Counted from the stretch's first letter, positions 8,669-16,840 are shown. The stretch: 64,000 nucleotides of DNA from Microbacterium radiodurans (GCF_008710705.1 NZ_VYRZ01000003.1:62001-126000), one strand, 5' to 3'. Program-made: numbers and translations. The notes: generated from the sequence alone by a model not told the origin.

Positions 8669-9309
8669 TGATCGAGCAGGAGGCAGCGCCCGAGGCGGCC
8701 ACGCCCACCGGGGCGCCGCTGCGCGTCTGGCAGCGCGTTCCTCAGGGCTGGATCGAGTTCCGTTCGTTCGGCGATCGCTCGCCGCAGGAGTGGCTCGACT
8801 GGTATCTGGTGAGCGCGGAGGGATGGCTCCCGGATGCTGCGCGCACCGCGATCGTCGACGGCTTCCGAGCCGGCGTCGAGCTGTTCGCCGACACGTCCTT
8901 CGCGTTCGCGGGGGTCTCGCTGACCCTCGGCGAACGGCCGGCCGCGTTCTTCCTCTGCACGAACGTCGTGCCGGCGGCATCCGAGACATCTGCCGACGCG
9001 ACCGCATTCCACCGGCTGCTGCCCCTTGCGAGGTTCGGCGACGGCGGGCGCAGCGAGAGCTTCACGACCCCTGACGGGCGGGTCGGAACGCTCACCCTCG
9101 GCGCGTCGACGGACGGGGGGATGCCGCACGTCACCGCGGTCGGCGAGATCCGCCTCGCCGGCGACACGGGAACGGCCGTCGTGATGGGCCTCTGCTCGGA
9201 CCCCGCGCAGTCGGCCGAGCTCGCGCTGCACGTGGCATTCGCGCTCACGACGACGCAGGCGCTGCCCGAGGGGGCCGAGCCTACGGAGCCGGTGCCGGCG
9301 GCCCCGTAG
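8668..9309 (+). CDS. Hypothetical protein of the T7SS substrate operon
   Basis: 213 residues; the ATG shares a base with the upstream TGA, giving tight coupling. There is no signal peptide or membrane helix. The sequence has an alternating beta/alpha character with a central WLDWYLVSAEGWLPDAAR helix and several strands (AFAGVSLTLGERPAAFFLCTN, GRVGTLTLGAS, TAVVMGLCSD). It is probably cytosolic. Position suggests a chaperone or adaptor for the preceding WXG-domain protein, in the way EspG-type proteins serve mycobacterial substrates, but no sequence similarity to EspG is claimed. The family is not recognised. Confidence 0.75.
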   Translation: MIEQEAAPEAATPTGAPLRVWQRVPQGWIEFRSFGDRSPQEWLDWYLVSAEGWLPDAARTAIVDGFRAGVELFADTSFAFAGVSLTLGERPAAFFLCTNVVPAASETSADATAFHRLLPLARFGDGGRSESFTTPDGRVGTLTLGASTDGGMPHVTAVGEIRLAGDTGTAVVMGLCSDPAQSAELALHVAFALTTTQALPEGAEPTEPVPAAP

Positions 9310-9319
9310 CATTCTGTCC

Positions 9320-9994
9320 ATGGCGTTCGCTCTCATCCAGGCCGCATCCCGCCCGCTCCTCGCAGCGGCCGACGCCGGGGAGCCCGCGGCATCCGCGACG
9401 CCCGCCGACGCCGACCGTGCGGCTGCGGCGCTGCGCCGGGACTACGAGCGCTGGTCGCGCTGGGCCCTGGGCGTCGTCGGTTTCGTCGTCGCGGCGGGCG
9501 GTGGTTTCGTTGCCGCTGGACTCGCCGCGACGATCGCGGCGCTCGGCGGTGCGACGGCTGTCGATGTGATCGCCACCGTGATCGCCGGCGCCATCGCGCT
9601 CGCGGGTGCGGCTCTGCTCGTCGCGCTCTGGCGGAGCGGCCGGGCGCTCACCCGCGGAGCCTCCTCCTGGCTGCGCGCGCCGTATGCGAGCGGCCAGCGC
9701 GCGCCGCGCGCGACGGGGTGGGTGCAGGCGCGCACCGTGAACCTCGAGCCCCGCATCCTCGTTCGCCTCATCACCGCGACCCTCGCTCTGCTGATCGCCG
9801 TCGGAGGCATCGCCCTGGTCGTGCGCGACCTCGGAGCCGGCCCGTCCACCATGACCGTGCCGGCCCTGCTCGTCGGCGCCTGCGGCGCACTCAGCGGCAT
9901 CGGCCAGATCGGCGGCGTCATGCGCATCGTGAACGGCCTGAGCGCCCGTGACCCGCTGTGGTCGCGGCTCACGGGCTCGGCGCGCGCGCGCTGA
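9320..9994 (+). CDS. Four-TM membrane protein closing the WXG operon
   Basis: 224 residues. After an Ala-rich cytosolic N-terminus there are four predicted membrane helices, at about 47-68, 78-101, 150-172 and 178-200, joined by a basic loop (RSGRALTRGASSWLR). There are no catalytic or transporter motifs. It starts 10 bases after the preceding gene and is the last gene on the forward strand before a convergent oxidoreductase gene. In firmicute T7SS loci, multi-TM proteins beside membrane-active toxins can be immunity factors; that reading is possible here because of the hydrophobic WXG-domain protein upstream, but it is only inference. Confidence 0.75.
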   Translation: MAFALIQAASRPLLAAADAGEPAASATPADADRAAAALRRDYERWSRWALGVVGFVVAAGGGFVAAGLAATIAALGGATAVDVIATVIAGAIALAGAALLVALWRSGRALTRGASSWLRAPYASGQRAPRATGWVQARTVNLEPRILVRLITATLALLIAVGGIALVVRDLGAGPSTMTVPALLVGACGALSGIGQIGGVMRIVNGLSARDPLWSRLTGSARAR

Positions 9995-10003
9995 CGCGGT
10001 TCC

Positions 10004-10073
10004 GCGAGACCGCAGCCGCGCACCGAAACCGCGTCTGCCAGCTGCTGTCTCGGCGCGCGGCTGCTGTCTCGGC
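10004..10073. repeat. Intergenic stem-loop repeat, family A copy 1 (bidirectional terminator candidate)
   Basis: The left arm (10004-10032) and right arm (10044-10073) are imperfect inverted repeats of about 29 bases built on GCGAGAC..GCAGCCGCGC / GCGCGCGGCTGCTGTCTCG. The loop (10033-10043) contains CTGCCAG. It sits between the convergent ends of the four-TM gene and the oxidoreductase gene. A related element with the same loop heptamer lies between glyA and folD at 50908-50976. Confidence 0.7.
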
Positions 10074-10076
10074 GGG

Positions 10077-11504
10077 TCAGGCGGTCGGGCGGCCGTAGGT
10101 CTCCAGGAAGCGCAGCCACACCTCGCTGAGCGTCGGGTACGCCGGCACGGCGTGCCACAGGCGCGCGAGCGGCACCTCGCCGACGACCGCGATCGTGGCG
10201 GCGTGCAGCAGTTCGCCGACATCCGCCCCGACGAAGGTCGCCCCGATGAGCACGCCGCGGTCGTCGTCGACGATCGCGCGCGCCTGACCGGTGTAGTCGT
10301 CCGAGCGGGTGGAGGCGCCGGCGACCCACGACAGGTCGTAGTCGAGCACGCGGATGCTGCGCCCCGCCGCGCGCGCCGAGGCCTCGGTCTCGCCGATCGA
10401 CGCGACCTCCGGGTCGGTGAACGTCACCTGGGGCACCGCCGCGTGATCCGCCGTCGCGACGTGCGCTCCCCACGGCGCGTCGTCGACGGCGCCGCCGGTC
10501 GCGCGAGCGGCGATGACGTCCCCGGCCGCGCGGGCCTGATACTTGCCCTGGTGGGTGAGCAGGGCGCGGTGGTTGACGTCGCCGACGGCGTAGAGCCAGT
10601 CCGACCCGCGGACGAGCATCGTGTCGTCGACGTCGAGCCACGAGCCGGGCTCGAGGCCGACGGCATCCAGTCCGAGGTCGTCGGTGCGCGGCACGCGACC
10701 GGTCGCGACGAGCACCTCGTCGGCTCGGACCCGTGTGCCGTTCGACAGCTCGAGTTCGACCTGTCCGTCGTCGACGCGCTGTGCCGACACGAGGTCGGTG
10801 TGCAGCAGCACCCGCGCGCCGCGATCGGTGAGCGACTGCGCGACGAGGTCGCCCGCGAAGGGCTCCATCGGTCCGAGCAGCCGGCTGCGCGCGATGAGCG
10901 TCACCTCGCTCCCGAGGTCGACGAAGGCCGTCGCCATCTCGGATGCCACGACACCGCCGCCGACGACGGCGAGCGACGCCGGCACCTCCTGCACCGCGGT
11001 GGCCTCGCGGCTCGTCCACGGCGAGACGCCGGCGAGCCCGGGCACATCGGGCAGCAGGGCCGCCGAGCCGGTGCAGACCGCCACCGCGTGCCGCGCGATC
11101 AGCTCGGTGACCGAGCCGTCGGCATCCGTCACGCTCACCCGCTTCTCGCCGGTCAGGCGCCCGTGGCCTCGGACGAGGTCGACACCCGCCCCCTGCAGCC
11201 ACTCGACCTGGGACGAGTCGTTCCAGTCCGAGGTGAGCGTGTCGCGGCGGCGCAGGACGCCGGCGACGTCGACGCCGCCGGTCACGGCCTGCTTCGCGCC
11301 GTCGACGGCGCGGGCGGCGCGGAGCGCTGCCCCGGCACGCAGCAGCCCCTTCGACGGCATGCACGCCCAGTACGAGCACTCGCCGCCGACGAGCTCGCTC
11401 TCGACGATCGCGACGCTCAGGCCGCCCTGCACGGCGCGGTCGGCGACGTTCTCTCCGACGGGACCGGCTCCGATGACGACGAAGTCGTAGGTGCTTTCAC
11501 TCAT
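10077..11504 (-). CDS. Pyridine nucleotide-disulfide oxidoreductase (FAD, NAD(P)-dependent)
   Basis: 475 residues. An FAD-binding Rossmann motif (IGAGPVGEN, residues 11-19) is followed by the redox-active disulfide GGECSYWACMPSK (Cys43, Cys48; CxxxxC as in lipoamide dehydrogenase and mercuric reductase). A second dinucleotide fold reads VVGGGVVASEMA, and the FAD-binding YAVGDV is also present. The dimerisation domain ends in PAYPTLSEVWLR, where the HPT histidine typical of lipoamide dehydrogenases is replaced by Tyr; this is usual in a widespread actinobacterial subfamily of unknown substrate. The start is ATG at 11504 with a -10 box TAGCGT only 6 bases upstream (11511-11516 on the reverse strand), suggesting a leaderless mRNA. 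It lies between two T7SS substrate operons on the opposite strand; a functional link is unproven. Confidence 0.9.
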   Translation of the reverse strand: MSESTYDFVVIGAGPVGENVADRAVQGGLSVAIVESELVGGECSYWACMPSKGLLRAGAALRAARAVDGAKQAVTGGVDVAGVLRRRDTLTSDWNDSSQVEWLQGAGVDLVRGHGRLTGEKRVSVTDADGSVTELIARHAVAVCTGSAALLPDVPGLAGVSPWTSREATAVQEVPASLAVVGGGVVASEMATAFVDLGSEVTLIARSRLLGPMEPFAGDLVAQSLTDRGARVLLHTDLVSAQRVDDGQVELELSNGTRVRADEVLVATGRVPRTDDLGLDAVGLEPGSWLDVDDTMLVRGSDWLYAVGDVNHRALLTHQGKYQARAAGDVIAARATGGAVDDAPWGAHVATADHAAVPQVTFTDPEVASIGETEASARAAGRSIRVLDYDLSWVAGASTRSDDYTGQARAIVDDDRGVLIGATFVGADVGELLHAATIAVVGEVPLARLWHAVPAYPTLSEVWLRFLETYGRPTA

Positions 11505-11564
11505 GCCGCGACGCTAACCCGGCGAGGTGCAGCGAAGCCAGGTCTTGCGCGATCGCGTCGGGGA

Positions 11565-11610
11565 TGGGGAGTTCTCACCATCGCGCCGCCGCGGCGCTCG
11601 GCGCTAGCGT
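11565..11610 (+). promoter_or_regulatory. Second copy of the T7SS palindromic promoter
   Basis: TGGGGAGTTCTCACCATCG (11565-11583) differs by one base from the element at 6788. It is followed by exactly 21 bases and then the -10 box TAGCGT (11605-11610). The sequence between element and -10 is unrelated in the two copies, so the conserved parts are likely under selection. It drives the small-protein/hydrolase/lipoprotein operon. Confidence 0.65.
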
Positions 11611-11658
11611 GGCCATGCCGGCTCGGGGAGGGATCGGCAGGCTGACGAGAGGCCCGCG

Positions 11659-11952
11659 ATGTCGGACGTCGAGATCTACTACCACGCGCTCACGAGCGCG
11701 GCGGATGCCATTCAGATGCGCGTCTCGGACGCGATCATGGACAACGCCGACATCCAGGGCGACGACACGGGGGTCGAGAACCCGGCGCACCGTGTCGCGC
11801 TGCGTCTCGAGATGAACCGTCGGCTGAGCGGTCTGCACCGGGCCGTCCTCGATCGCACGACCGCGGCATCCGAGGTCGCCGCGTCGTTGAGCGCGATCGC
11901 GACCCGCTACTCCGATCTCGACGTCGAGCTGACCGGGACGGAGCAGCCGTGA
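11659..11952 (+). CDS. Small helical protein, possible partner of the downstream hydrolase
   Basis: 97 residues, all-helical by composition, with no signal peptide, no Cys and no WXG motif. Charged helices are visible around ALTSAADAIQMRVSDAIMD and RLEMNRRLSGLHRAVLD. It is the first gene after the conserved T7SS promoter and overlaps the hydrolase gene by 4 bases (GTGA at 11949). Size and coupling fit the small helical partners that accompany large T7SS substrates. No named family is recognised. Coding confidence comes from the start context, codon pattern and coupling. Confidence 0.75.
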   Translation: MSDVEIYYHALTSAADAIQMRVSDAIMDNADIQGDDTGVENPAHRVALRLEMNRRLSGLHRAVLDRTTAASEVAASLSAIATRYSDLDVELTGTEQP

Positions 11953-13649
11953 GCCTCACGTCGCCGAACCGCGGCTATCCGCTGGAGCGCCTGGAGGGCA
12001 ACGCCGGCTCGATGAGCTGGTGGAGCGGCGCGTTCGGCCGGGTGGCCGGCTCGCTCGGAGACCTCCGCACCAGCGTGCAGGCGGCGACCGACCTCGACGG
12101 CGTCGGTGCGTCGATCCGTGCCGCGCGCTCGGATGCGCAGGAGGTCGCGGGCGCTCTGGCGGCGGAGATCGCGGAGGCCGAACTGCTCTCCGGCGTCCTG
12201 CAGCGCTACGCCGACGCCTATTCGTCGTCCGCCGAGGCGGCGAACCGGCTCATCGACGACATCGAGTCCGCCCACGCGTCGTGGACCACGGCGTCCGCGG
12301 AGGCGAACGAGGCGGGACTGCGCGCCCTGTGGACCTCGCGCTCGGGCGAGCCGGCCGATGTCCGCCGGACCAACGAGGCGGCGCAGGATGCGATGGCGAC
12401 CCGGGATGCCGCGGCGAGCGACCTCGCCGACCTGTGGGAGCAGTTCGAGACCCACTACTCCGCGTGGGACACCGCGTACGACGCCGCGCTCGCGGAGCTC
12501 GCCGGGGGAGCCGGACCGGCGATGACCGCGGCCTCGCGCTCGCTGCTGGATCAGCTCCTCGCGGCGGACACCCCGCAGGAGGTGCTGGAGCTGTGGCTCG
12601 CGCACCCCGAGCTGCACGACGAGATCGCCGGCGCGCATCCCGACATCATCGGCAACCTCGACGGCATCCCGTACGACGTCCGCGGGCAGGTGAATCGCGA
12701 GCGACTCGAGGCGCTGCGTGCGACCCAGCCGGACGGAGCCCTCGGCGAGGACGTCGCAGCCCTGTGGGAGGAGCTGACCGACGGTCCGCCCTTCCCGCTC
12801 CTCATCTCGTTCGATCCCAATGGGTCGACGCAGACGACGGCGGCCCTGGCCTACGGCGACCTCGCTTCGGCCACCGACATCAACGTTCTCGTGCCGGGCA
12901 TGAACTCCACGGTGGCGGGGATCGGTGAATGGGGCGACTCGGCGCGCGCGCTCAACAACGCGGGGCCGGGGCTGGCGACGATCGCGTGGTTCGGCTACGA
13001 CTCTCCGAACGAGATCGAGGAACCGGGGATGGATCGAGCGCTCGACGGCGCGGCTGCGCTGCGTTCGTTCCTGCTCGGCGTCGACGCCGTCCACCCCACG
13101 GCTGAGAAGGCGGTCATCGCGCACTCCTACGGCAGCACGACCGCTGCGCTGGCGATCGGATCCCGCCCCGATGCGCTCGGGGTCGATCAGTTCATCGCCG
13201 TGGGATCGGCCGGTTTCCCCAGCGATGCCCAGGTGCTGTCGAACCTGCAGAACGCCGAAGGGCTCCAGATGTACGCGACGCTGTCGGAGAACGACGCGTG
13301 GGCGCGCATCGGCCGCGACACGAGCTTCGGCGGAGCGCATGGCACGGTTCCCGAGACCCTTCCCGGCGTCATCGAGTTCGGCAGTGACGGCGGGTACGCC
13401 GCCGACGGCGAGCACCTCGCGCCCACTCCCGGACATGCCGCACACGAGGGCGGCAACAGTCCGCTCCCGTCGGGCGACGGCGAGGGGTACCTCGTGGAAG
13501 GATCGGAGTCGTTCTACAACATCCAGCAGATCATCCTGACCGGCGAGCCCGGAACGGAGATGGACGGCGAAGGCAGCGAAGGCGGCTTCTGGGATCTGCC
13601 CGATTGGCTGAGATGGTTGCCCGTGGACCCCTATCGGACCGGACTATGA
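11949..13649 (+). CDS. Alpha/beta hydrolase (DUF1023 type) with long N-terminal helical domain, putative T7SS effector
   Basis: 566 residues, GTG start coupled to the upstream gene. Residues 1-230 are helical and rich in Ala, Glu and Trp (SWWSGAFGRVAGSL, LQRYADAYSSSAEAANRLI), like the N-terminal targeting domains of T7SS substrates. From about 270 the DUF1023-type hydrolase fold starts (LLISFDPNG, INVLVPGMNS, TIAWFGYDSP), with the nucleophile elbow AHSYGSTT (Ser393) and a likely His in PGHAAHEGGNS. There is no signal peptide. The substrate is unknown; lipase or esterase activity is what this fold suggests. The following lipoprotein overlaps by ATGA. Shared promoter sequence with the WXG100 operon supports export by the T7SS; this is inference. 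Confidence 0.85.
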   Translation: MSLTSPNRGYPLERLEGNAGSMSWWSGAFGRVAGSLGDLRTSVQAATDLDGVGASIRAARSDAQEVAGALAAEIAEAELLSGVLQRYADAYSSSAEAANRLIDDIESAHASWTTASAEANEAGLRALWTSRSGEPADVRRTNEAAQDAMATRDAAASDLADLWEQFETHYSAWDTAYDAALAELAGGAGPAMTAASRSLLDQLLAADTPQEVLELWLAHPELHDEIAGAHPDIIGNLDGIPYDVRGQVNRERLEALRATQPDGALGEDVAALWEELTDGPPFPLLISFDPNGSTQTTAALAYGDLASATDINVLVPGMNSTVAGIGEWGDSARALNNAGPGLATIAWFGYDSPNEIEEPGMDRALDGAAALRSFLLGVDAVHPTAEKAVIAHSYGSTTAALAIGSRPDALGVDQFIAVGSAGFPSDAQVLSNLQNAEGLQMYATLSENDAWARIGRDTSFGGAHGTVPETLPGVIEFGSDGGYAADGEHLAPTPGHAAHEGGNSPLPSGDGEGYLVEGSESFYNIQQIILTGEPGTEMDGEGSEGGFWDLPDWLRWLPVDPYRTGL

Positions 13650-14344
13650 GATCGACCTCACGGATGACGATGACGGCCCTCGCCGTCGGATTGGTGTTGA
13701 TGATGAGCTCGTGTACGGCCACTCCCGGTGACGACGAGCCCGCGGCGGATCTCTACGGTCAGGCCCGGGAGCAGTACACGGCGATGGCCGAGCAGCTGCA
13801 CGCCGTCATCATGGCGATCGAGCCGGTCGAGTGGCGGGTCGATCAGGGACAGTACGGCGCTCGCCCGAGCGGGTGCCAGCTGGGCGTGAGCTCGGAGACG
13901 GGGTACTCCTTCTCCGCTGTCCGCGCGCTCGAGCTGCCCGGTCGCGATCCGGCGCAGGTCGCGGCGGCGGCATCCGAGGGATTCGCCGAGCTGGGTGTCG
14001 CGGCGGAGGTCGTCGAGCGGGGATCGGGCGATGCGCGCGAAGTCACCGTCGTCGGCGAATCCGACGCCGCCCGCACGGTGGTCGTGGTCCGTCCGGCCGA
14101 TGGCCGTGTCCTCGTCTCCAGCGAGACGGGATGTCTGCCGGGATCGAGCTCCGAGATCCTCACCACCATGTTCGGCGAGGAGCTGTACCCCGACGACGTA
14201 TGGCGGCGGATTCCGGCCACAGAGGGCCCGTCGTCCGTCCCACAGTTCTTCTTCCCCGCCGACGGGCCGCTCTACTACGAGGAGGACGGCACACCGACGC
14301 AGCCGCAGCCGCTCGTGACACGGGCCCCGACCCCCGCGCCGTGA
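13646..14344 (+). CDS. Putative lipoprotein, candidate immunity protein of the hydrolase
   Basis: 232 residues. The ATG at 13646 overlaps the hydrolase stop (ATGA) and gives a proper lipoprotein signal: MRSTSR, a hydrophobic core, then LVLMMSSC with Cys23 as the lipidation site. The mature part is soluble and acidic, with a helix (REQYTAMAEQLHAVIMAI) and two further Cys (in PSGCQLG and TGCLPGS) that may pair outside the membrane. It would sit on the outer face of the membrane. Strict coupling to a putative secreted hydrolase resembles lipoprotein immunity to secreted lipases in firmicute T7SS loci, an analogy only. It could equally be a substrate-binding or accessory lipoprotein. Confidence 0.8.
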   Translation: MRSTSRMTMTALAVGLVLMMSSCTATPGDDEPAADLYGQAREQYTAMAEQLHAVIMAIEPVEWRVDQGQYGARPSGCQLGVSSETGYSFSAVRALELPGRDPAQVAAAASEGFAELGVAAEVVERGSGDAREVTVVGESDAARTVVVVRPADGRVLVSSETGCLPGSSSEILTTMFGEELYPDDVWRRIPATEGPSSVPQFFFPADGPLYYEEDGTPTQPQPLVTRAPTPAP

Positions 14345-14363
14345 TCCCCGGCTGACCCGGTCG

Positions 14364-14417
14364 ACTCGCCACCAAACGCGGATGTCACCCCGGCGGCATC
14401 CGCGTTTCGTGGCGAGT
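14364..14417. repeat. Intergenic stem-loop repeat, family B copy 1
   Basis: Arms of 21 bases (14364-14384 and 14397-14417) are inverted repeats with one mismatch, built on ACTCGCCAC.AAACGCGGATG, with a 12-base loop. It follows the lipoprotein gene. A relative is at 51901-51967 after folD. Terminator function is likely. Confidence 0.7.
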
Positions 14418-14480
14418 GGACGAGACGGTGGTGTCCGATTTCCGCGAGCCGGATGCCGGGACGCGTGACAGGCTGACGGT

Positions 14481-15998
14481 ATGACGATCGCGGACATGAC
14501 CTTCGACGAGCGCTACCGCGCCATCGATGCCCGCGACACGCGCTTCGACGGACAGTTCGTCACGGCGGTGCGCTCGACGGGCATCTACTGCCGGCCGAGC
14601 TGTCCGGCGCGGACGCCGAAGCCGGCGAACGTCACCTTCTACCCCACGAGCGCCGCGGCTCACGAGGCGGGCTATCGCGCCTGCAGGAGATGCCTGCCGG
14701 AGGCGACCCCGGGGTCGCCGCAGTGGAACCTCCGCGGCGATCTCGCCGCACGCGCGATGCGCCTCATCGCCGACGGCGTGGTCGACCGCGAAGGCGTGCC
14801 GGGGCTCGCCGCCCGGCTCGGCTACTCCGCCCGGCACCTCACGCGCCTGCTCACCGGCGAGCTCGGCGCCGGCCCGCTCGCGCTCGCCCGGGCGCATCGC
14901 GCGCACACGGCGCGCATCCTCCTCGTCGAGACCGACCTGCCGATCGCCGACGTCGCCTTCGCCGCGGGCTTCAGCAGCATCCGGCAGTTCAACGAGACGA
15001 TCGACGACGTGTTCGCCCTGCCGCCCGGTCAGCTGCGCGCGCGCCGCGGACACGGCACGCGCGCGCCGGGCCGGATCGACCTGGCATTGCCCGTCCGTGA
15101 ACCCTTCGACGCGGTCGGCCTCTTCGGCTGGATGCGGGCGCACGCCGTTCCCGGGGTCGAGTCGGGCGACGAGCGCTCCTTCGCCCGCGTCGTGCGGATG
15201 CCGGGCGGCCCGGCCCGGTTCGAGGTGCGCCAGGACGCGGCGGGGCGGGTGCGCCTGCGGGCCGAGCTCAGCGCCCTGACCGACCTCTCCCCGCTCATCG
15301 CGCGCGTGCGCCGCCTGTTCGACCTCGATGCCGACCCCGTCGCGATCGACGAGGCGCTGGCTGCGCACCCCGCGCTCGCACCCCTCGTGGCCCGCATTCC
15401 GGGTGTGCGTCTGCCCGCCGCGTTCGACGCCGACGAGATGCTCATCCGCGCGATGATCGGCCAGCAGATCAGCGTCGCGTCCGCGCGCACGGTGATGGGG
15501 CGGCTGACCGCGCAGCTCGGGGAGCCGGTCGAGACCGACGCGGGGCCCGCGATGCTGTTTCCGACTCCCGCCGCGATCGCCGAGCGCGGCGCCGAGGTGC
15601 TCCGCGGTCCCGGCGCCCGCATCCGCGCGATCGTCGGTGCGGCCACGGCGCTCGCCGACGGGTCGCTGCGCCTGTCGCCGGGCGATGACACCGACGATCA
15701 GCGCGCCGCCCTGCTGGCGCTCCCGGGCATCGGCCCGTGGACCGCAGACTACGTCCGCATGCGCGTGCTCGGCGACCCCGACATCCTGCTGCCCGGCGAT
15801 GTCGCAGCCCGGGCGGGCGCGGCGGCGGCCGGCATCCCGTCGGAGCCGGCACCGCTCGTCGCCTGGTCGGCGCGCGTCGCCCCGTGGCGCAGCTACCTCA
15901 TGGCGCACCTCTGGTACGCCGCCCCCGTGACCCAGGCCTGGCGCGCGGCTTCCCCGCCCGAGGCCGCGTCCCGCCCTCAGCGAAAGGCACGCCCATGA
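14481..15998 (+). CDS. Ada-type regulator fused to AlkA DNA-3-methyladenine glycosylase
   Basis: 505 residues. The N-terminal Ada metal domain (about 20-75) has the zinc ligands in [12 protein letters not shown] and ACRRCLPE; in Ada this Cys4 site accepts methyl groups from phosphotriesters and switches on DNA binding. An AraC-type HTH pair follows (about 90-185; [18 protein letters not shown]). The C-terminal half is AlkA: an N-terminal beta domain, then HhH-GPD with [15 protein letters not shown] and the catalytic Asp in [11 protein letters not shown]. It excises alkylated bases and likely activates its own operon. The next gene, ogt, overlaps by ATGA. The fusion is common in actinobacteria and its call is secure. 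Confidence 0.93.
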   Translation: MTIADMTFDERYRAIDARDTRFDGQFVTAVRSTGIYCRPSCPARTPKPANVTFYPTSAAAHEAGYRACRRCLPEATPGSPQWNLRGDLAARAMRLIADGVVDREGVPGLAARLGYSARHLTRLLTGELGAGPLALARAHRAHTARILLVETDLPIADVAFAAGFSSIRQFNETIDDVFALPPGQLRARRGHGTRAPGRIDLALPVREPFDAVGLFGWMRAHAVPGVESGDERSFARVVRMPGGPARFEVRQDAAGRVRLRAELSALTDLSPLIARVRRLFDLDADPVAIDEALAAHPALAPLVARIPGVRLPAAFDADEMLIRAMIGQQISVASARTVMGRLTAQLGEPVETDAGPAMLFPTPAAIAERGAEVLRGPGARIRAIVGAATALADGSLRLSPGDDTDDQRAALLALPGIGPWTADYVRMRVLGDPDILLPGDVAARAGAAAAGIPSEPAPLVAWSARVAPWRSYLMAHLWYAAPVTQAWRAASPPEAASRPQRKARP

Positions 15999-16498
15999 CC
16001 GGCCTCGGCACCGCGACGATTCAGACCGTCGCCACCCCGGACGGACCCTTCACCATCCTCGAGTCCGGCGGCGACGTGCTCGCCTCGGGGTGGACGGCGG
16101 AGCCCGCCGACATCCTCGCGCGGCTCCGGCCCGCTGTCCGGCCCGCGACCGTCGAGTCCGGGCGGACGGATGCCGCAGCCGCCGTCGCCGCGTACTACGA
16201 CGGCGACCTCGCCGCCATCGACACGGTGCCGGTCCGCCAGTCGGGTACCGCGATGCAGCTCGCGGGCTGGGCTGCGCTGCGCCGCATCGCCGCCGGCGAC
16301 CCGCTGACCTACACCGCGTTCGCCGCAGCGCTGGGCTCACCCGGGGCGGTGCGCGCCGCGGCATCCATCTGCGCCCGGAACGCCCCCGCCCTCTTCGTCC
16401 CCTGCCACCGCGTGCTGCGCACCGGGGGAGCGCTCGGCGGCTTCGCCTGGGGGATCGACGTCAAGGCGCGGCTGCTCGCCCGCGAGTCGCACGCCTGA
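15995..16498 (+). CDS. ogt: Methylated-DNA-[protein]-cysteine S-methyltransferase
   Basis: 167 residues, ATG start overlapping the Ada-AlkA stop. It repairs O6-alkylguanine by suicide transfer of the alkyl group to a cysteine. The active-site motif FVPCHRV gives the acceptor Cys137; the helix-turn-helix region [18 protein letters not shown] and the C-terminal [14 protein letters not shown] (matching GGYRWGLERKRALL-type endings) are present. Length is typical of stand-alone Ogt. It complements the fused Ada-AlkA protein, which lacks its own methyltransferase domain. The two form a two-gene alkylation-damage operon. Confidence 0.95.
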   Translation: MTGLGTATIQTVATPDGPFTILESGGDVLASGWTAEPADILARLRPAVRPATVESGRTDAAAAVAAYYDGDLAAIDTVPVRQSGTAMQLAGWAALRRIAAGDPLTYTAFAAALGSPGAVRAAASICARNAPALFVPCHRVLRTGGALGGFAWGIDVKARLLARESHA

Positions 16499-16523
16499 CC
16501 CCCGCTCGCGCCCGCCGCTCAAC

Positions 16524-16580
16524 CGAGGTCCCACTTCGGCCGGCAATCGGACTCCGGTAACCGGCCGAAGTGGGACCTCG
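16524..16580. repeat. Intergenic stem-loop repeat, family C copy 1
   Basis: A perfect 20-bp inverted repeat, CGAGGTCCCACTTCGGCCGG (16524-16543) and its complement (16561-16580), with a 17-base loop, lies downstream of ogt. The GTCCCACTT core recurs in the element at 20591-20667. It is a likely terminator. Confidence 0.75.
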
Positions 16581-16619
16581 CCCGCCGGGCACCGCGGCGG
16601 GCCACTGCGCGACGGGGCC

Positions 16620-16648
16620 TTGTCCTCCGCGGAGCCTGAGGATAGCCT
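16620..16648 (+). promoter_or_regulatory. Promoter of the ABC exporter operon
   Basis: -35 TTGTCC (16620-16625), 17-base spacer and -10 TAGCCT (16643-16648). Transcription from here would give a leader of roughly 260 bases before the first exporter gene. That leader contains a short ORF with a strong ribosome site and a hairpin. Confidence 0.6.
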
Positions 16649-16702
16649 GGGAGGCTCCCGCGTCTCGCGGGCGCACCCGTCCGCTCGACCCTGGAGGAAG
16701 CC

Positions 16703-16780
16703 ATGTTCCCGGCCATCGTTCCCACGAAGTCCGTCGCCTTCCTCGTCGCCGTCGACGGACGCCCCGCCCGCCGGCGTTAG
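16703..16780 (+). CDS. Possible 25-residue leader peptide upstream of the ABC exporter
   Basis: A short ORF starting MFPAIVPTKS and ending PARRR-stop, with GGAGGAAG at 16693-16700, the best ribosome site in the region. It lies inside the long 5' leader of the exporter operon and is followed by a hairpin at 16826-16840. Its ribosome site is much stronger than that of the first exporter gene (16913), the pattern expected for ribosome-mediated attenuation of drug-exporter operons. The rest of the 16499-16912 gap holds only the family C repeat, the promoter and the hairpin. Coding is unproven. Confidence 0.4.
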   Translation: MFPAIVPTKSVAFLVAVDGRPARRR

Positions 16781-16825
16781 CCGGATCTCCGGGAAGCCCC
16801 GCGCCCCCTCCGACGTTCCTCACCT

Positions 16826-16840
16826 CGGGCCTCCGGCCCG
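16826..16840. promoter_or_regulatory. Leader hairpin before the ABC exporter
   Basis: A perfect 6-bp GC-only stem (CGGGCC / GGCCCG) with a 3-base loop lies 73 bases before the exporter start and 45 bases after the leader ORF stop. It may be an attenuator stem. Confidence 0.4.
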
